Below, one piece after another: positions 17,313 through 25,760 of a stretch of 57,727 nt of DNA; positions within the stretch are counted from its first letter, which is position 1; each line of letters opens with the position of its first letter. Origin of the DNA: Armatimonadota bacterium (lineage in GTDB: Bacteria; Armatimonadota; Zipacnadia; UBA1398; JAKPQA01). The notes below the pieces were generated by a model. That model ran no database searches, was not told the origin of the DNA, and saw only the letters and a program-made list of their open reading frames with translations. Both the position numbers and the translations under genes were made by a program. The stretch covers positions 1-57,727 of the forward strand of contig JAKPQA010000148.1 in NCBI GenBank assembly GCA_029547025.1, given 5' to 3'.

Positions 17313-18077
17313 TTAGCGGCCAGACAACATGGCCTGACGGTACTTCTCATCGGGCCGCGCCGAGATCCGCGCCAGACTGCTGGGGCTCAGGAAGTTGGGC
17401 CCGCCCAGGGCGTGGGTGCCGAGGAGGATGCGGGCCGCCTTACTGGCCATCGCGGTGATGTTCTCCACATCGCGGGCGCTGGCGCCGATGGCGATCAGGC
17501 CGTGGTTCTGCATGAGAATGACCCTCGGGTTCATGCCCCAGGCGCTGATGTACTCGGCCACCTTGTCACGCACCACACGGGCCAGGGGGAGCCCCGGATC
17601 GACATAGGGCACGTAAACCGATGCCGGGCCGCAGACGACGATCTCATCCGGGAACAGCCGGCCGGTTAGGGCCTCCGTGACATCCCGGGCACACAGAATG
17701 GCGTTCACGGCCTCGGGGTGAGTGTGGCCGACGAAGCGGACATCCGGCAGCGAGAGCAGGCTGGCGTGCAAGATGGTCTCCACCGAGGGCCGGAGGCCCT
17801 CCGGATCGACGCATGCCGCCTGCAACGCATCCTTCACTTGGGTGTCATCCAGGTCAGGTCCGTCGAGGAGCGCGAGGAGTGGCTCGGTACGCACTTCACA
17901 GAAGCCGTCGGGACCGATGGTCGGCAGCTGGGTGCCGCTGGCTTTGACAAAGAACGTCTCGGCATCGATCCGGGCCGACGTGTTCCCCTCACCCAAAATC
18001 ACATTGGCCGCCAGCGGGTCGCCCAGCCGACGGCTCATATCTACCAGTGTGCGCAGAATCTCGAGCCGGTCTGCCAC
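17313..18077 (-). CDS. Class II aldolase/adducin family protein
   Basis: The 254-residue protein is a zinc-dependent class II aldolase of the fuculose/rhamnulose-phosphate aldolase and ribulose-5-phosphate epimerase fold. Motifs are GEGNTSARI for phosphate binding, HTHPEAV with two zinc-binding His, and QNHGLIAIG with the third. It likely splits or epimerises a ketose phosphate in the cytoplasm. The GTG at 18077 has GGGAG 9 bases upstream and is preferred; an in-frame GTG at 18092 is possible. In rhamnose-type RhaEW enzymes this domain is fused to an SDR; here it is separate and the neighbouring SDR is fused to an MDR instead. Confidence 0.85.
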   Translation of the reverse strand: MADRLEILRTLVDMSRRLGDPLAANVILGEGNTSARIDAETFFVKASGTQLPTIGPDGFCEVRTEPLLALLDGPDLDDTQVKDALQAACVDPEGLRPSVETILHASLLSLPDVRFVGHTHPEAVNAILCARDVTEALTGRLFPDEIVVCGPASVYVPYVDPGLPLARVVRDKVAEYISAWGMNPRVILMQNHGLIAIGASARDVENITAMASKAARILLGTHALGGPNFLSPSSLARISARPDEKYRQAMLSGR

Positions 18078-18170
18078 GGTCTCGTCTCCCACCTTTACCT
18101 GCGCGCCGAGCCGTTACTACCCCGGGCCGGCCGGACCCGCTCGGAACGCTCCGGCCGCTCTGTAGGGTTC

Positions 18171-18179
18171 TGGTATAAT
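18171..18179 (+). promoter_or_regulatory. Extended -10 promoter of the trxA operon
   Basis: TGGTATAAT is a perfect TGn-TATAAT extended -10 element, striking in this GC-rich sequence. No good -35 is present, as usual for extended -10 promoters. Transcription would begin near 18186, about 97 bases before trxA. Confidence 0.7.
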
Positions 18180-18282
18180 GCCCGGGCTCTCGGACTCCGG
18201 TCTGCCTGTCCGCCCTCTGGGCCGTCAGGCGGCTGGACTACCCCCCGGCCCGGTGTTCGCCACACGCCAAGGAGGTCGACCC

Positions 18283-18615
18283 ATGGCCAACGTGCCCGCG
18301 CTGACCGACCAGGAATACGAGGCGAAAGTCACCCACGCGCCCCGCCCGGTCATCATCGACTTCGGCGCCGAATGGTGCGGACCGTGCAAGGCCCTGGCAC
18401 CCATTCTCGACGAGGTGTCGCAGGAGTTCGCCGGTTCAGTGGATGCCTACCAGGTGGATATCGCCGTGAGCCCCGAGATGGCCGCGCGGTTTGGCGTCAT
18501 GTCGGTACCGACACTGGTTGTAGTCAAGGGCGGCACGGAAGTCAAGCGGTCGGTCGGCCTCGTCCCCAAGGATCGCTTGCGCGACCTCTTCGCATCGGTC
18601 GCCGCAACCGAGTAG
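18283..18615 (+). CDS. trxA: Thioredoxin
   Basis: This 110-residue, single-domain thioredoxin has the WCGPC active site near residue 33 and the conserved cis-Pro (SVPT) near 75. It reduces disulfides in the cytoplasm using thioredoxin reductase. ATG 18283 has AAGGAGG 7 bases upstream; the open frame runs further up but is unsupported. The next gene starts 23 bases downstream and is a thiol-transport membrane protein, so this thioredoxin is a natural electron donor to it. Confidence 0.93.
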   Translation: MANVPALTDQEYEAKVTHAPRPVIIDFGAEWCGPCKALAPILDEVSQEFAGSVDAYQVDIAVSPEMAARFGVMSVPTLVVVKGGTEVKRSVGLVPKDRLRDLFASVAATE

Positions 18616-18638
18616 CCATCACCAGGGGGCATCCCGCC

Positions 18639-19931
18639 GTGTACGAATGGGCTTCCGGACTCGCCGCGTCGCTCAACGACGTGTTCGCCTCAAGCCTCCA
18701 GTCGGGCTCTCCCGTTGCGTATGTGCTGGCTCTTCTGGGCGGCATCCTGGCCTCGCTGACGCCCTGCGTGCTGCCTATGGCCCCCGTCACGGTGACCATC
18801 ATCGGGGGCTACGCCGGAGGAAACCGCGCTCGCGCCTTGGTGCTCTCCCTGCTGTTTGCCCTGGGCATCGGCCTGAACTGCGGACTGGTCGGAGCCATCG
18901 CCGGTTCGGCCGGAGCAAGTCTGGGCAAGCTGGCCGCTCACTACCTGGTCCGACTCGGAGTCGGAGCCGTCTGTGTGCTCTTCGCACTGGCCATGTTCGA
19001 CCGCTTCTCCATCCCCATGCCCGGGTTCCTGCAGGGGCTGCAGTCGAGGCAGCGGCTCCGATCCGGCTACCTGGGCGTGTTCCTCTCCGGCTTCGCCTTC
19101 GCGTTCCTCGCCTACGCCTGCCTCGCACCCGTCGTGGGCACCATCGCCCTGGTCCTGTTCCGGGGCGGGAGAGTACTCGAGGGCGGGCTTGCCATGTTCT
19201 GCTTCGGGCTCGGCGTGGGCTTCCCGTTTGTCCTGTTGGGCACGTTCACCGGGCTCATCACTGCCGTGATGCAGCGCGGCAGCGCGATGGAGAAGGTGAA
19301 GCACGCCTTCGGCTGGGCCATGCTCGTCCTCGCCGGCGTGTTCGTCTTCCAGGCCGGCGAGCAGCGAGCCAAGGATCTGGCTGCCGCGGCCGTAGCCGTC
19401 CGGCCGCCTCCCCCCGCGGTTGCCCCTGCGACGGCAACCCCGGACATCGTGTCCCTCGCCGGGCTCCCCACCATCTCGCTGGATGCCAAGACCTCAGCGG
19501 GCAGTGCCGAGGTCGGACAGCCCGCGTGCTCGTTCACCTGGTCCGACCCCACAACGGGCGAGGTGCGCGCGCTCGGCGACCTGCTCGACACGCCCGTCTG
19601 GCTCACATTCTGGGCCGACTGGTGCCACAACTGCCCCGAGGAAGTCCCGCTGATGAACGCGCTGAGCACCCGCTACGCCGGCCGGCTCCGTGTCATCGGC
19701 ATCAACGAAGGCGACGCCCCTGCCGTTGCTCAGGCCTGGATGGCCAAGCACGGCGTTCGATACGACGTATTGCGCGACGCAGAGGAGACGGTGGCCAAAG
19801 ACGGCTTTGGCCTGACCGGCATCCCCTATAACATCCTGATCGACCGCAACGGAATCATCCGCTTCAGCTCGGCGGGACTCCCGCGAGACGCGGACCGGGT
19901 GATCAACGAGGTGCTGGGCGAGTCGCGCTAG
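18639..19931 (+). CDS. DsbD/CcdA-type membrane thiol transporter fused to a TlpA-like thioredoxin domain
   Basis: The protein (430 residues) starts at GTG with AGGGGG about 9 bases upstream. Residues 1-240 are a CcdA/DsbD transmembrane domain with SLTPCVLPMAP in the first repeat and AYACLAPVVG in the second; these two Cys would carry electrons across the membrane. After a Pro/Ala-rich linker, residues about 290-430 form a TlpA/thioredoxin-like domain with the active site WCHNC (near 328). It has no N-terminal DsbD-alpha domain. Inferred role: passing reducing power from cytoplasmic TrxA to periplasmic thiols, for example for cytochrome c maturation or repair of exported Cys proteins. Confidence 0.88.
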   Translation: MYEWASGLAASLNDVFASSLQSGSPVAYVLALLGGILASLTPCVLPMAPVTVTIIGGYAGGNRARALVLSLLFALGIGLNCGLVGAIAGSAGASLGKLAAHYLVRLGVGAVCVLFALAMFDRFSIPMPGFLQGLQSRQRLRSGYLGVFLSGFAFAFLAYACLAPVVGTIALVLFRGGRVLEGGLAMFCFGLGVGFPFVLLGTFTGLITAVMQRGSAMEKVKHAFGWAMLVLAGVFVFQAGEQRAKDLAAAAVAVRPPPPAVAPATATPDIVSLAGLPTISLDAKTSAGSAEVGQPACSFTWSDPTTGEVRALGDLLDTPVWLTFWADWCHNCPEEVPLMNALSTRYAGRLRVIGINEGDAPAVAQAWMAKHGVRYDVLRDAEETVAKDGFGLTGIPYNILIDRNGIIRFSSAGLPRDADRVINEVLGESR

Positions 19932-19969
19932 CGCCTCGGCATTCTTGGGCAGCAGGAGACGGATGCGCA

Positions 19970-21979
19970 ATGGGTGTTGTGGATCTGGACCGTGGCACCG
20001 AGACGCGACAAGACACTCACGAACTGGAGCAGTCCGCCCGATCGATGCGGGCGGCAGCCCTGTGCGCGATCCACGCAGGACGCTCGGGGCACCCGGGCGG
20101 GTCGCTCTCGATCATGGATATCTGTGCCGCGCTGTACCTGAACGTAGCTCGGCACTGCCCCCAGAAACCGGACTGGGAGGACCGCGACCGCATCTTCTTC
20201 TCCGCCGGCCACAAGGCACCCGCGCTCTACTCCGCACTGGCCCACGCCGGGTACTTTCCAGTTCAGGACATCATGAGCTTCCGCCGCTATGGCTCCATGT
20301 TCCAGGGGCACCCTCACCGGCTGAAGACGCCCGGCGTCGAGGTCTCGAGCGGCTCTCTCGGCCAGGGGCTCGGCATCGCCGTCGGTGCTGCCTTGGCGGC
20401 CCGGCTGGCCGGACGACCCAGTCGCATGTACTGCATCATGGGCGATGGCGAGCAACAGGAAGGCAGCGTGTGGGAAGCCGCCATGGCCGCCGGGCATTTC
20501 GGCCTCGATAACCTCTGCGCCATCGTCGACCGAAATGGCCTGCAGATCGACGGCAGGACCCGGGATGTCATGTCCCTGGAGCCTCTCGAGGACAAGTACC
20601 GTAGCTTCGGTTGGCATGTCGTCACCTGCGACGGCCACGACATGGGCCAGATCCTCGCCGCCTTCGACGAGGCGGCCAAGACCAAGGGCAAGCCTACAGT
20701 CATCGTCGCCAACACGGTGAAGGGCAAAGGCGTGTCCTTCATGGAGGACCAGGCCGGCTGGCACGGTGTACCGACGAAGACCCGCGAGCAACTCGATCAG
20801 GCGCTGGCCGATGTCGGCGCCGAAGGCTTCACGGCCGACGTGGTGGACGCATTCATCGCGGCGTCCGACGCTTTCGCCGGGCGCACCGCAGCCGTCGTCG
20901 ACGACTTGGTACCGCGCTTCTCGCGTGACTACTGGTGGAACACCGGCTCCACCATGCGAGTCGACATGGACCCCACCCGCATGGGGTTCGGCCGCTGCCT
21001 GGCGCGCATCGGCGACGATCCGCGCATCGTCACGCTCCACGCCGACATATCGAACTCGATCTGTATCACCGATTTCGAGAAAGATCACCCCGAACGCCTG
21101 AACCGCGTGTTCAGCGTCGGGATCGCCGAACAGAACATGATGCAGGTGGCGGCCGGACTGGCGCTGGGCGGCTACATCCCCATCACTGGTACCTATGGCG
21201 TGTTCGCCAGTGGACGGTGCTGGGACCAGATCCGCACCACCATCTGCTACGGCCGGCTGAACGTGAAGATCGCTGGGGCCCACGGAGGAATCTCCGTCGG
21301 CCCCGACGGCGCCACACACCAGTCGCTCGAGGAGATCTCATGCATGGCCGTGCTCCCCGAGATGACTCTGGTCGTCCCCTGTGACTCGGTGGAGACCGCG
21401 CGGGCCTCCGAAGCCGCCATCCTCGAAGTCCATGGACCCGCCTACATCCGCTATGCCCGGGAGGCCACGCCGGTTGTCACGACACCCGATACGCCCTTCG
21501 AGCTTGGGAAGGCCAATGTGATCCGGTTTCGCGGCGAGAGAGACCGCTTTGTCGACGCATTCGACACCATGCTGGCCGACAGCTACAAGGGTGAAGACGA
21601 GTCCATCGCCATCGTGGCCTGCGGCCCCATGGTCCCCGAGGCCATGCGGGCCGCGTGGATCCTGAAAGCCGAGCACGGTATCGAGTGCCGGGTGCTCAAC
21701 GTACACACCATTCGGCCGCTCGACGAAGCCGCTTTCGTCAGCGCGGCCGCCGACACGGGTGCCCTGGTGACCTGCGAGGAGCACCAGGCTGGCGGGCTGG
21801 GGAACATCGTGGCCGGTGTGGTGAGCCGGCACCCCGCGTCGGCCGGCGCCCTCATCGATCAGATCGGCGTGTGTGGTTTCGGCGAATCGGGCGATCCCTG
21901 GGTGCTGATGAAGGCCTTCGGCCTCTGCGCCGAGTTCATCGCGCAGCGGGGCCTGAAGGTGCTGAAGGAGAAGGGCTGA
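19970..21979 (+). CDS. tkt: Transketolase
   Basis: The full-length 669-residue protein carries both N- and C-terminal halves. The thiamine diphosphate site GDGEQQEGSVWEAA is followed by the IVDRNGLQ strand near residue 180. The pyrimidine-binding domain has GIAEQNMM, and the C-terminal transketolase domain follows from about 540. It shuttles two-carbon ketol units in the pentose phosphate pathway. AGGAG lies 10 bases upstream of the ATG. It is 38 bases after the DsbD-like gene and is probably read from the same promoter. It may process sugar phosphates made by the adjacent aldolase/dehydrogenase pair, though it could simply be the housekeeping enzyme. Confidence 0.92.
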   Translation: MGVVDLDRGTETRQDTHELEQSARSMRAAALCAIHAGRSGHPGGSLSIMDICAALYLNVARHCPQKPDWEDRDRIFFSAGHKAPALYSALAHAGYFPVQDIMSFRRYGSMFQGHPHRLKTPGVEVSSGSLGQGLGIAVGAALAARLAGRPSRMYCIMGDGEQQEGSVWEAAMAAGHFGLDNLCAIVDRNGLQIDGRTRDVMSLEPLEDKYRSFGWHVVTCDGHDMGQILAAFDEAAKTKGKPTVIVANTVKGKGVSFMEDQAGWHGVPTKTREQLDQALADVGAEGFTADVVDAFIAASDAFAGRTAAVVDDLVPRFSRDYWWNTGSTMRVDMDPTRMGFGRCLARIGDDPRIVTLHADISNSICITDFEKDHPERLNRVFSVGIAEQNMMQVAAGLALGGYIPITGTYGVFASGRCWDQIRTTICYGRLNVKIAGAHGGISVGPDGATHQSLEEISCMAVLPEMTLVVPCDSVETARASEAAILEVHGPAYIRYAREATPVVTTPDTPFELGKANVIRFRGERDRFVDAFDTMLADSYKGEDESIAIVACGPMVPEAMRAAWILKAEHGIECRVLNVHTIRPLDEAAFVSAAADTGALVTCEEHQAGGLGNIVAGVVSRHPASAGALIDQIGVCGFGESGDPWVLMKAFGLCAEFIAQRGLKVLKEKG

Positions 21980-21989
21980 CCAGCGGGCC

Positions 21990-22003
21990 GGGCCGGCCGG
22001 CCC
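21990..22003. terminator. Palindrome between convergent genes
   Basis: GGGCCGGCCGGCCC is a perfect 14-base palindrome in the 33-base gap between the transketolase and ABC ATPase stops. It can form a hairpin from either strand and is a plausible bidirectional terminator, without a T-run. Confidence 0.4.
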
Positions 22004-22012
22004 CGTGCACGC

Positions 22013-23506
22013 CTACGCCACCTGCATCTGCCCCATGCACATGGCCAGCACGCGCTCCTCTGTGGCCTCGGCCCGGGAGATCTCACCCACGATAAGCCCC
22101 TCGCGCATGGCCAGGATGCGGTCGCTCATGGCCAACAACTCGGGGAGTTCCGATGAGATCATCACAATCGACGCTCCACCATCAATGAGCTGGTTCATAA
22201 GGCCATAGATATGCTCCTTGGCCAGTACGTCAATGCCGCGCGTGGGCTCATCGAAGATGAAGATCCGGGCCTGCCGGTTGAGCCAACGGGCGAGGACGAC
22301 CTTCTGCTGGTTGCCCCCACTGAGCGTGACCACCCGCTGCGCCAGGTCTGCGGCTCGAACGTCCAGGCGCTCCACCAGCGCCCTGACGGTCCGGCGCGCA
22401 GACCCAAGGCCGACCACGCCCCAGCGCGACGCGTTCTCATAAGTGGGAAGCAACACATTGTCGGCCACCCCAAGTTCGGGGAAAATGCCGCACGTCTTGC
22501 GGTCCTCAGCGATGTACGCGATCCCGTGCCGGATCGCCTCCGCGGGGCTACCGATGTGCACCGACCGCCCGTCGACATAGACTTGGCCCGCATCGCGCCG
22601 GTCGGCGCCCACGATGGCCCGGGCCAGCTCGGTGCGCCCCGCGCCCACCAGCCCCGCGATGCCGAGGATCTCGCCCTGGCGGAGCGACAGATCGCACCCC
22701 CGGACCCTGCGCCCGCTGCGCATCCCCTCGACGCGGAGCGCCTCCACCGGCCGGCTCTGATCGGTGCGCGACACCGTTACCTCGATGTCGCGCCCCACCA
22801 TCAGCCGGATCACCTTGGCCCGTGTCAGCTCGCCAATGGGGTACGTGCCTTGGGACTGGCCGTCCTTGAGCACGGTCACTCTGGCGGCCAGCCGGAAGAC
22901 CTCGTCGAGCCGGTGGGAGATGTACACCACGGCCACGCCACGAGCGCATAGCCGCCCGATGGCCTCGAACAAGCGCTCGAGCTCATTCCGAGTCAGTACT
23001 GCCGAAGGTTCATCCATCACCACTATGCGCGCCTCAGCTGACAGCGCCCGAGCGATGGCCACCATCTGGCGTTGGGCCACGGTGAGGCGGCGCAGCGGCA
23101 CGCGCACATCGAGATCGGCACCCAACTCGGCCAGGACGGCCTCGGCGCGCTGGTAGAGCGTCCGACGATCGACGAACACTCGACCCCGCGAGGGTGTGCG
23201 GCCCAGGAAGATGTTCTCGGCGGCATCCAGCGAGGGGGCCAGCAGGAGCTCCTGATGGATCACGTCCACTCCAAGCTGCTGGGCCGCACGCGGACTGGGG
23301 ATGTCCACGAGCTCCCCGCCGAGCCGGATCGACCCCTGGTCAGCCCGGACGGCTCCGTCGAGGATCTTCATCAACGTGGACTTGCCGGCCCCGTTCTCGC
23401 CGACCAAGGCATGCACCTCGCCACCCTCGGCCTCCAGATCGACCTCGCGCAGTACCGGGACACCGTGGTAGCTCTTGCTGATCTGCCGCATCTCGAGCAG
23501 GGGCAT
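22013..23506 (-). CDS. Sugar ABC transporter ATP-binding protein, RbsA/MglA type
   Basis: The protein (497 residues from this start) has two tandem ABC domains as in RbsA, MglA and XylG. The first has Walker A GENGAGKST and signature LTVAQRQM, the second an altered Walker A region (GLVGAGRTEL) and signature LSGGNQQKV, the typical asymmetric pair. It energises uptake of a monosaccharide through permease and binding-protein partners, but none is encoded next to it here. ATG 23506 immediately precedes the domain with a weak GGAG upstream; the ATG at 23578 with GAGG 4 bases upstream is a real alternative. Its orientation toward the transketolase suggests a separate unit. Confidence 0.88.
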   Translation of the reverse strand: MPLLEMRQISKSYHGVPVLREVDLEAEGGEVHALVGENGAGKSTLMKILDGAVRADQGSIRLGGELVDIPSPRAAQQLGVDVIHQELLLAPSLDAAENIFLGRTPSRGRVFVDRRTLYQRAEAVLAELGADLDVRVPLRRLTVAQRQMVAIARALSAEARIVVMDEPSAVLTRNELERLFEAIGRLCARGVAVVYISHRLDEVFRLAARVTVLKDGQSQGTYPIGELTRAKVIRLMVGRDIEVTVSRTDQSRPVEALRVEGMRSGRRVRGCDLSLRQGEILGIAGLVGAGRTELARAIVGADRRDAGQVYVDGRSVHIGSPAEAIRHGIAYIAEDRKTCGIFPELGVADNVLLPTYENASRWGVVGLGSARRTVRALVERLDVRAADLAQRVVTLSGGNQQKVVLARWLNRQARIFIFDEPTRGIDVLAKEHIYGLMNQLIDGGASIVMISSELPELLAMSDRILAMREGLIVGEISRAEATEERVLAMCMGQMQVA

Positions 23507-23588
23507 GGGGCCAGGTCTCCAGCTTCCAGTCTGGGACGTCCCTTCGATCCACCCAGAGCGCTGCCCTTCGTCCGACATCGTCCTCGCC

Positions 23589-23618
23589 TTGAGTGCCGGG
23601 GCCGCCGGCGCATACAGT
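23589..23618 (+). promoter_or_regulatory. Sigma-70-type promoter candidate before the ABC-F gene
   Basis: TTGAGT (23589-23594) and TACAGT (23613-23618) are separated by 18 bases and lie about 24 bases before the ATG of the ABC-F gene. Each hexamer matches four of six consensus bases. Confidence 0.4.
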
Positions 23619-23641
23619 AAGAGGGGAAGGGCGGTCTCCGA

Positions 23642-25582
23642 ATGGTGCTGGTGCGTCTACAGAACGTGGCCAAATGCTTCGGCGCGAATGAGGTGCTCCG
23701 CGACGTCACCTGGCAGATCGACCGGGGGCAGAAGATCGGAGTGGTGGGCGAGAACGGCGTCGGCAAATCCACGCTCTTCCGTATCATCACAGGCGCCTGC
23801 ACACCGGACCGGGGCACCGTTACGCTGCACCGTGGCATCCGCATCGGCCTCCTCGCGCAATCGCCGGAACTCGACCTCGAACGCAGCGCACACGAGGAAA
23901 TGCTTCTCTGCCGGCCCGATCTTCGCGAGTGCGAGCGTCATATCGAGGAGCTTGCGGCCCTCATCTCTGAGCCGGAACTCGACCCCAAGAACCGTTCTCG
24001 CGATAGATTGCTCACCATTCATTCCGAGGCGATCGAATCATATCAGCGCGCCGGCGGCATGGAGTTCGAGGCCCGGATCGGCCGCACTCTGGCGGGGCTC
24101 GGTCTACCAGCCGACCACCACACCGTACCGCTCGGGCATCTCTCGGGGGGACAACGCAGCCGTGTGGCGCTGGCCAAGGTCCTGGTCGACGAGACGGACC
24201 TTCTTCTGCTCGATGAGCCCACCAATCACCTCGACATCGAGGCGATGGAGTGGCTCCAGGAGTTCCTACGCAGCTACGACGGTGGGTTCGTGACGATCTC
24301 CCACGACCGCTACTTTCTCGATGCCGTCGCCGAGAGGATCGCCGAGGTCGAGGATGGCGTGCTCTCGGAACACGCCGGCGGCTACACCGCGTACGCCGAA
24401 GCCAAGGACCGCGAACTGCAGGCCCAAGCCAAAGCCTACGAGGTCCAACAGCGCTACCTGAGGCGCCAAGAGGAGTTCATCCGGCGCATGATGCAGCGCA
24501 AGACCGAGAAGGCGGTGCGGGTCGGCCAGTCCCGAGCCAGGATGATCGCCAAGCTCGAGAGGGTCGAGCGGCCAACCCTCCAGCGGCGCCGTCCCCTGCT
24601 GCAGTTCGCCCAGCCCACGTCAGGCACGAATGACATCCTCCAGTGTGCCGGTGTCGCCAAGCGGTTTGGCGAGAGGATCCTCTTCCATGGCCTGGATCTG
24701 ATACTGAACCGGGGCAACCGCATGGGGATCGTCGGCCCCAACGGCACCGGGAAGACGACTCTCCTCCGCATGGTGTTGGGCGAGGAAACCGCCTCCGAGG
24801 GTACGCTGCGCCTCGCGCCCACGGTCCGGGTGGGCTACTACGCCCAGCACCGCGAAGAGCTCGATCCCGCCCTGACCATCATGGACCACGTCGGGCATGC
24901 CCGGCCGGACCTCTCCAAACAGGAGATCCGGGACTACCTGGCTCGCTTCCTGTTCTTCGGCGATGATGTGTTCCTGCCCGTGGAGGCGCTATCAGGGGGC
25001 GAACGTAGCCGGGTCGCCCTGGCGCTCCTCATCCTCTCGCGGCCCGACTTCCTGTTGCTCGACGAGCCCACGAACCACCTCGACACCACATCCCGTGAAG
25101 TCTTCGAGGACGCGCTCGTCGACTACACAGGCACCATTCTCGTGGCATCTCACGATCGGTACTTCCTGGACCGCACCGTTGACCGGCTGCTGATCCTCGG
25201 CGAGTCCCCGCCCGAGGTGTTCCTGGGCAACTACTCGGCACTCCAGGCCTGGCGCGAGGCGGAACACCGGCGCCAGCAAGAGGCTGAGATGGCGCGGCGC
25301 GCCGAAGCGCGACGCGTCGCCAGGCAGCGAGCTCGGGCCGCGCCCCGGGCTGCCGCCAAGCCTCAGCCGGCTGGCCCAGGACCCGAAGAGATCGAGCGGG
25401 CCATCTCGGAGACTGAGGCCCATATCTCCGAGGTCTCCCAACTCCTGGGCTCTCCCCAGGTGTATGCCGATGGCGAGAGAGTGCGCCGTCTCTCGTTGGA
25501 GTATGAGGACCTCACGGCTCGTCTCAACACCCTCTACGCGCGCTACCTGGAGGTCGCCGAGGCGCGCGCGGCGAAGGACTGA
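23642..25582 (+). CDS. ABC-F family ATPase (Uup/YheS-like)
   Basis: The 646-residue soluble protein has two ABC domains (Walker A GENGVGKST and GPNGTGKTT; signatures LSGGQRSRVALAK and LSGGERSRVALAL). A charged helical linker of about 80 residues joins them, and a C-terminal coiled-coil extension (about 545-640) follows, as in Uup. There are no membrane segments. ABC-F proteins bind the ribosome E site and relieve stalls or protect against antibiotics; the exact subfamily is not resolvable by eye. It is divergent from the RbsA-type gene. Confidence 0.9.
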   Translation: MVLVRLQNVAKCFGANEVLRDVTWQIDRGQKIGVVGENGVGKSTLFRIITGACTPDRGTVTLHRGIRIGLLAQSPELDLERSAHEEMLLCRPDLRECERHIEELAALISEPELDPKNRSRDRLLTIHSEAIESYQRAGGMEFEARIGRTLAGLGLPADHHTVPLGHLSGGQRSRVALAKVLVDETDLLLLDEPTNHLDIEAMEWLQEFLRSYDGGFVTISHDRYFLDAVAERIAEVEDGVLSEHAGGYTAYAEAKDRELQAQAKAYEVQQRYLRRQEEFIRRMMQRKTEKAVRVGQSRARMIAKLERVERPTLQRRRPLLQFAQPTSGTNDILQCAGVAKRFGERILFHGLDLILNRGNRMGIVGPNGTGKTTLLRMVLGEETASEGTLRLAPTVRVGYYAQHREELDPALTIMDHVGHARPDLSKQEIRDYLARFLFFGDDVFLPVEALSGGERSRVALALLILSRPDFLLLDEPTNHLDTTSREVFEDALVDYTGTILVASHDRYFLDRTVDRLLILGESPPEVFLGNYSALQAWREAEHRRQQEAEMARRAEARRVARQRARAAPRAAAKPQPAGPGPEEIERAISETEAHISEVSQLLGSPQVYADGERVRRLSLEYEDLTARLNTLYARYLEVAEARAAKD

Positions 25583-25760
25583 GGTGGCCCGTCGAGTACC
25601 AATGAGGGCACGCTTCGCCTTACGGCTGGTCTCGTACACTTCAAACTTCGGTGCCACTCGTGCACCGGGAGGCAGGGAAGGCTAGAATCGGCAAGGCGTA
25701 CTGTGCAGCTGGGAGTGCCGCACGGCGGATACGTTGGGGGAAGCGGCGAGGAGGTGCGAG

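Noticed and set aside
25683-25688. TAGAAT as a -10 box for the HD-GYP regulator
   Set aside because: No -35 at a workable distance; too weak to list.
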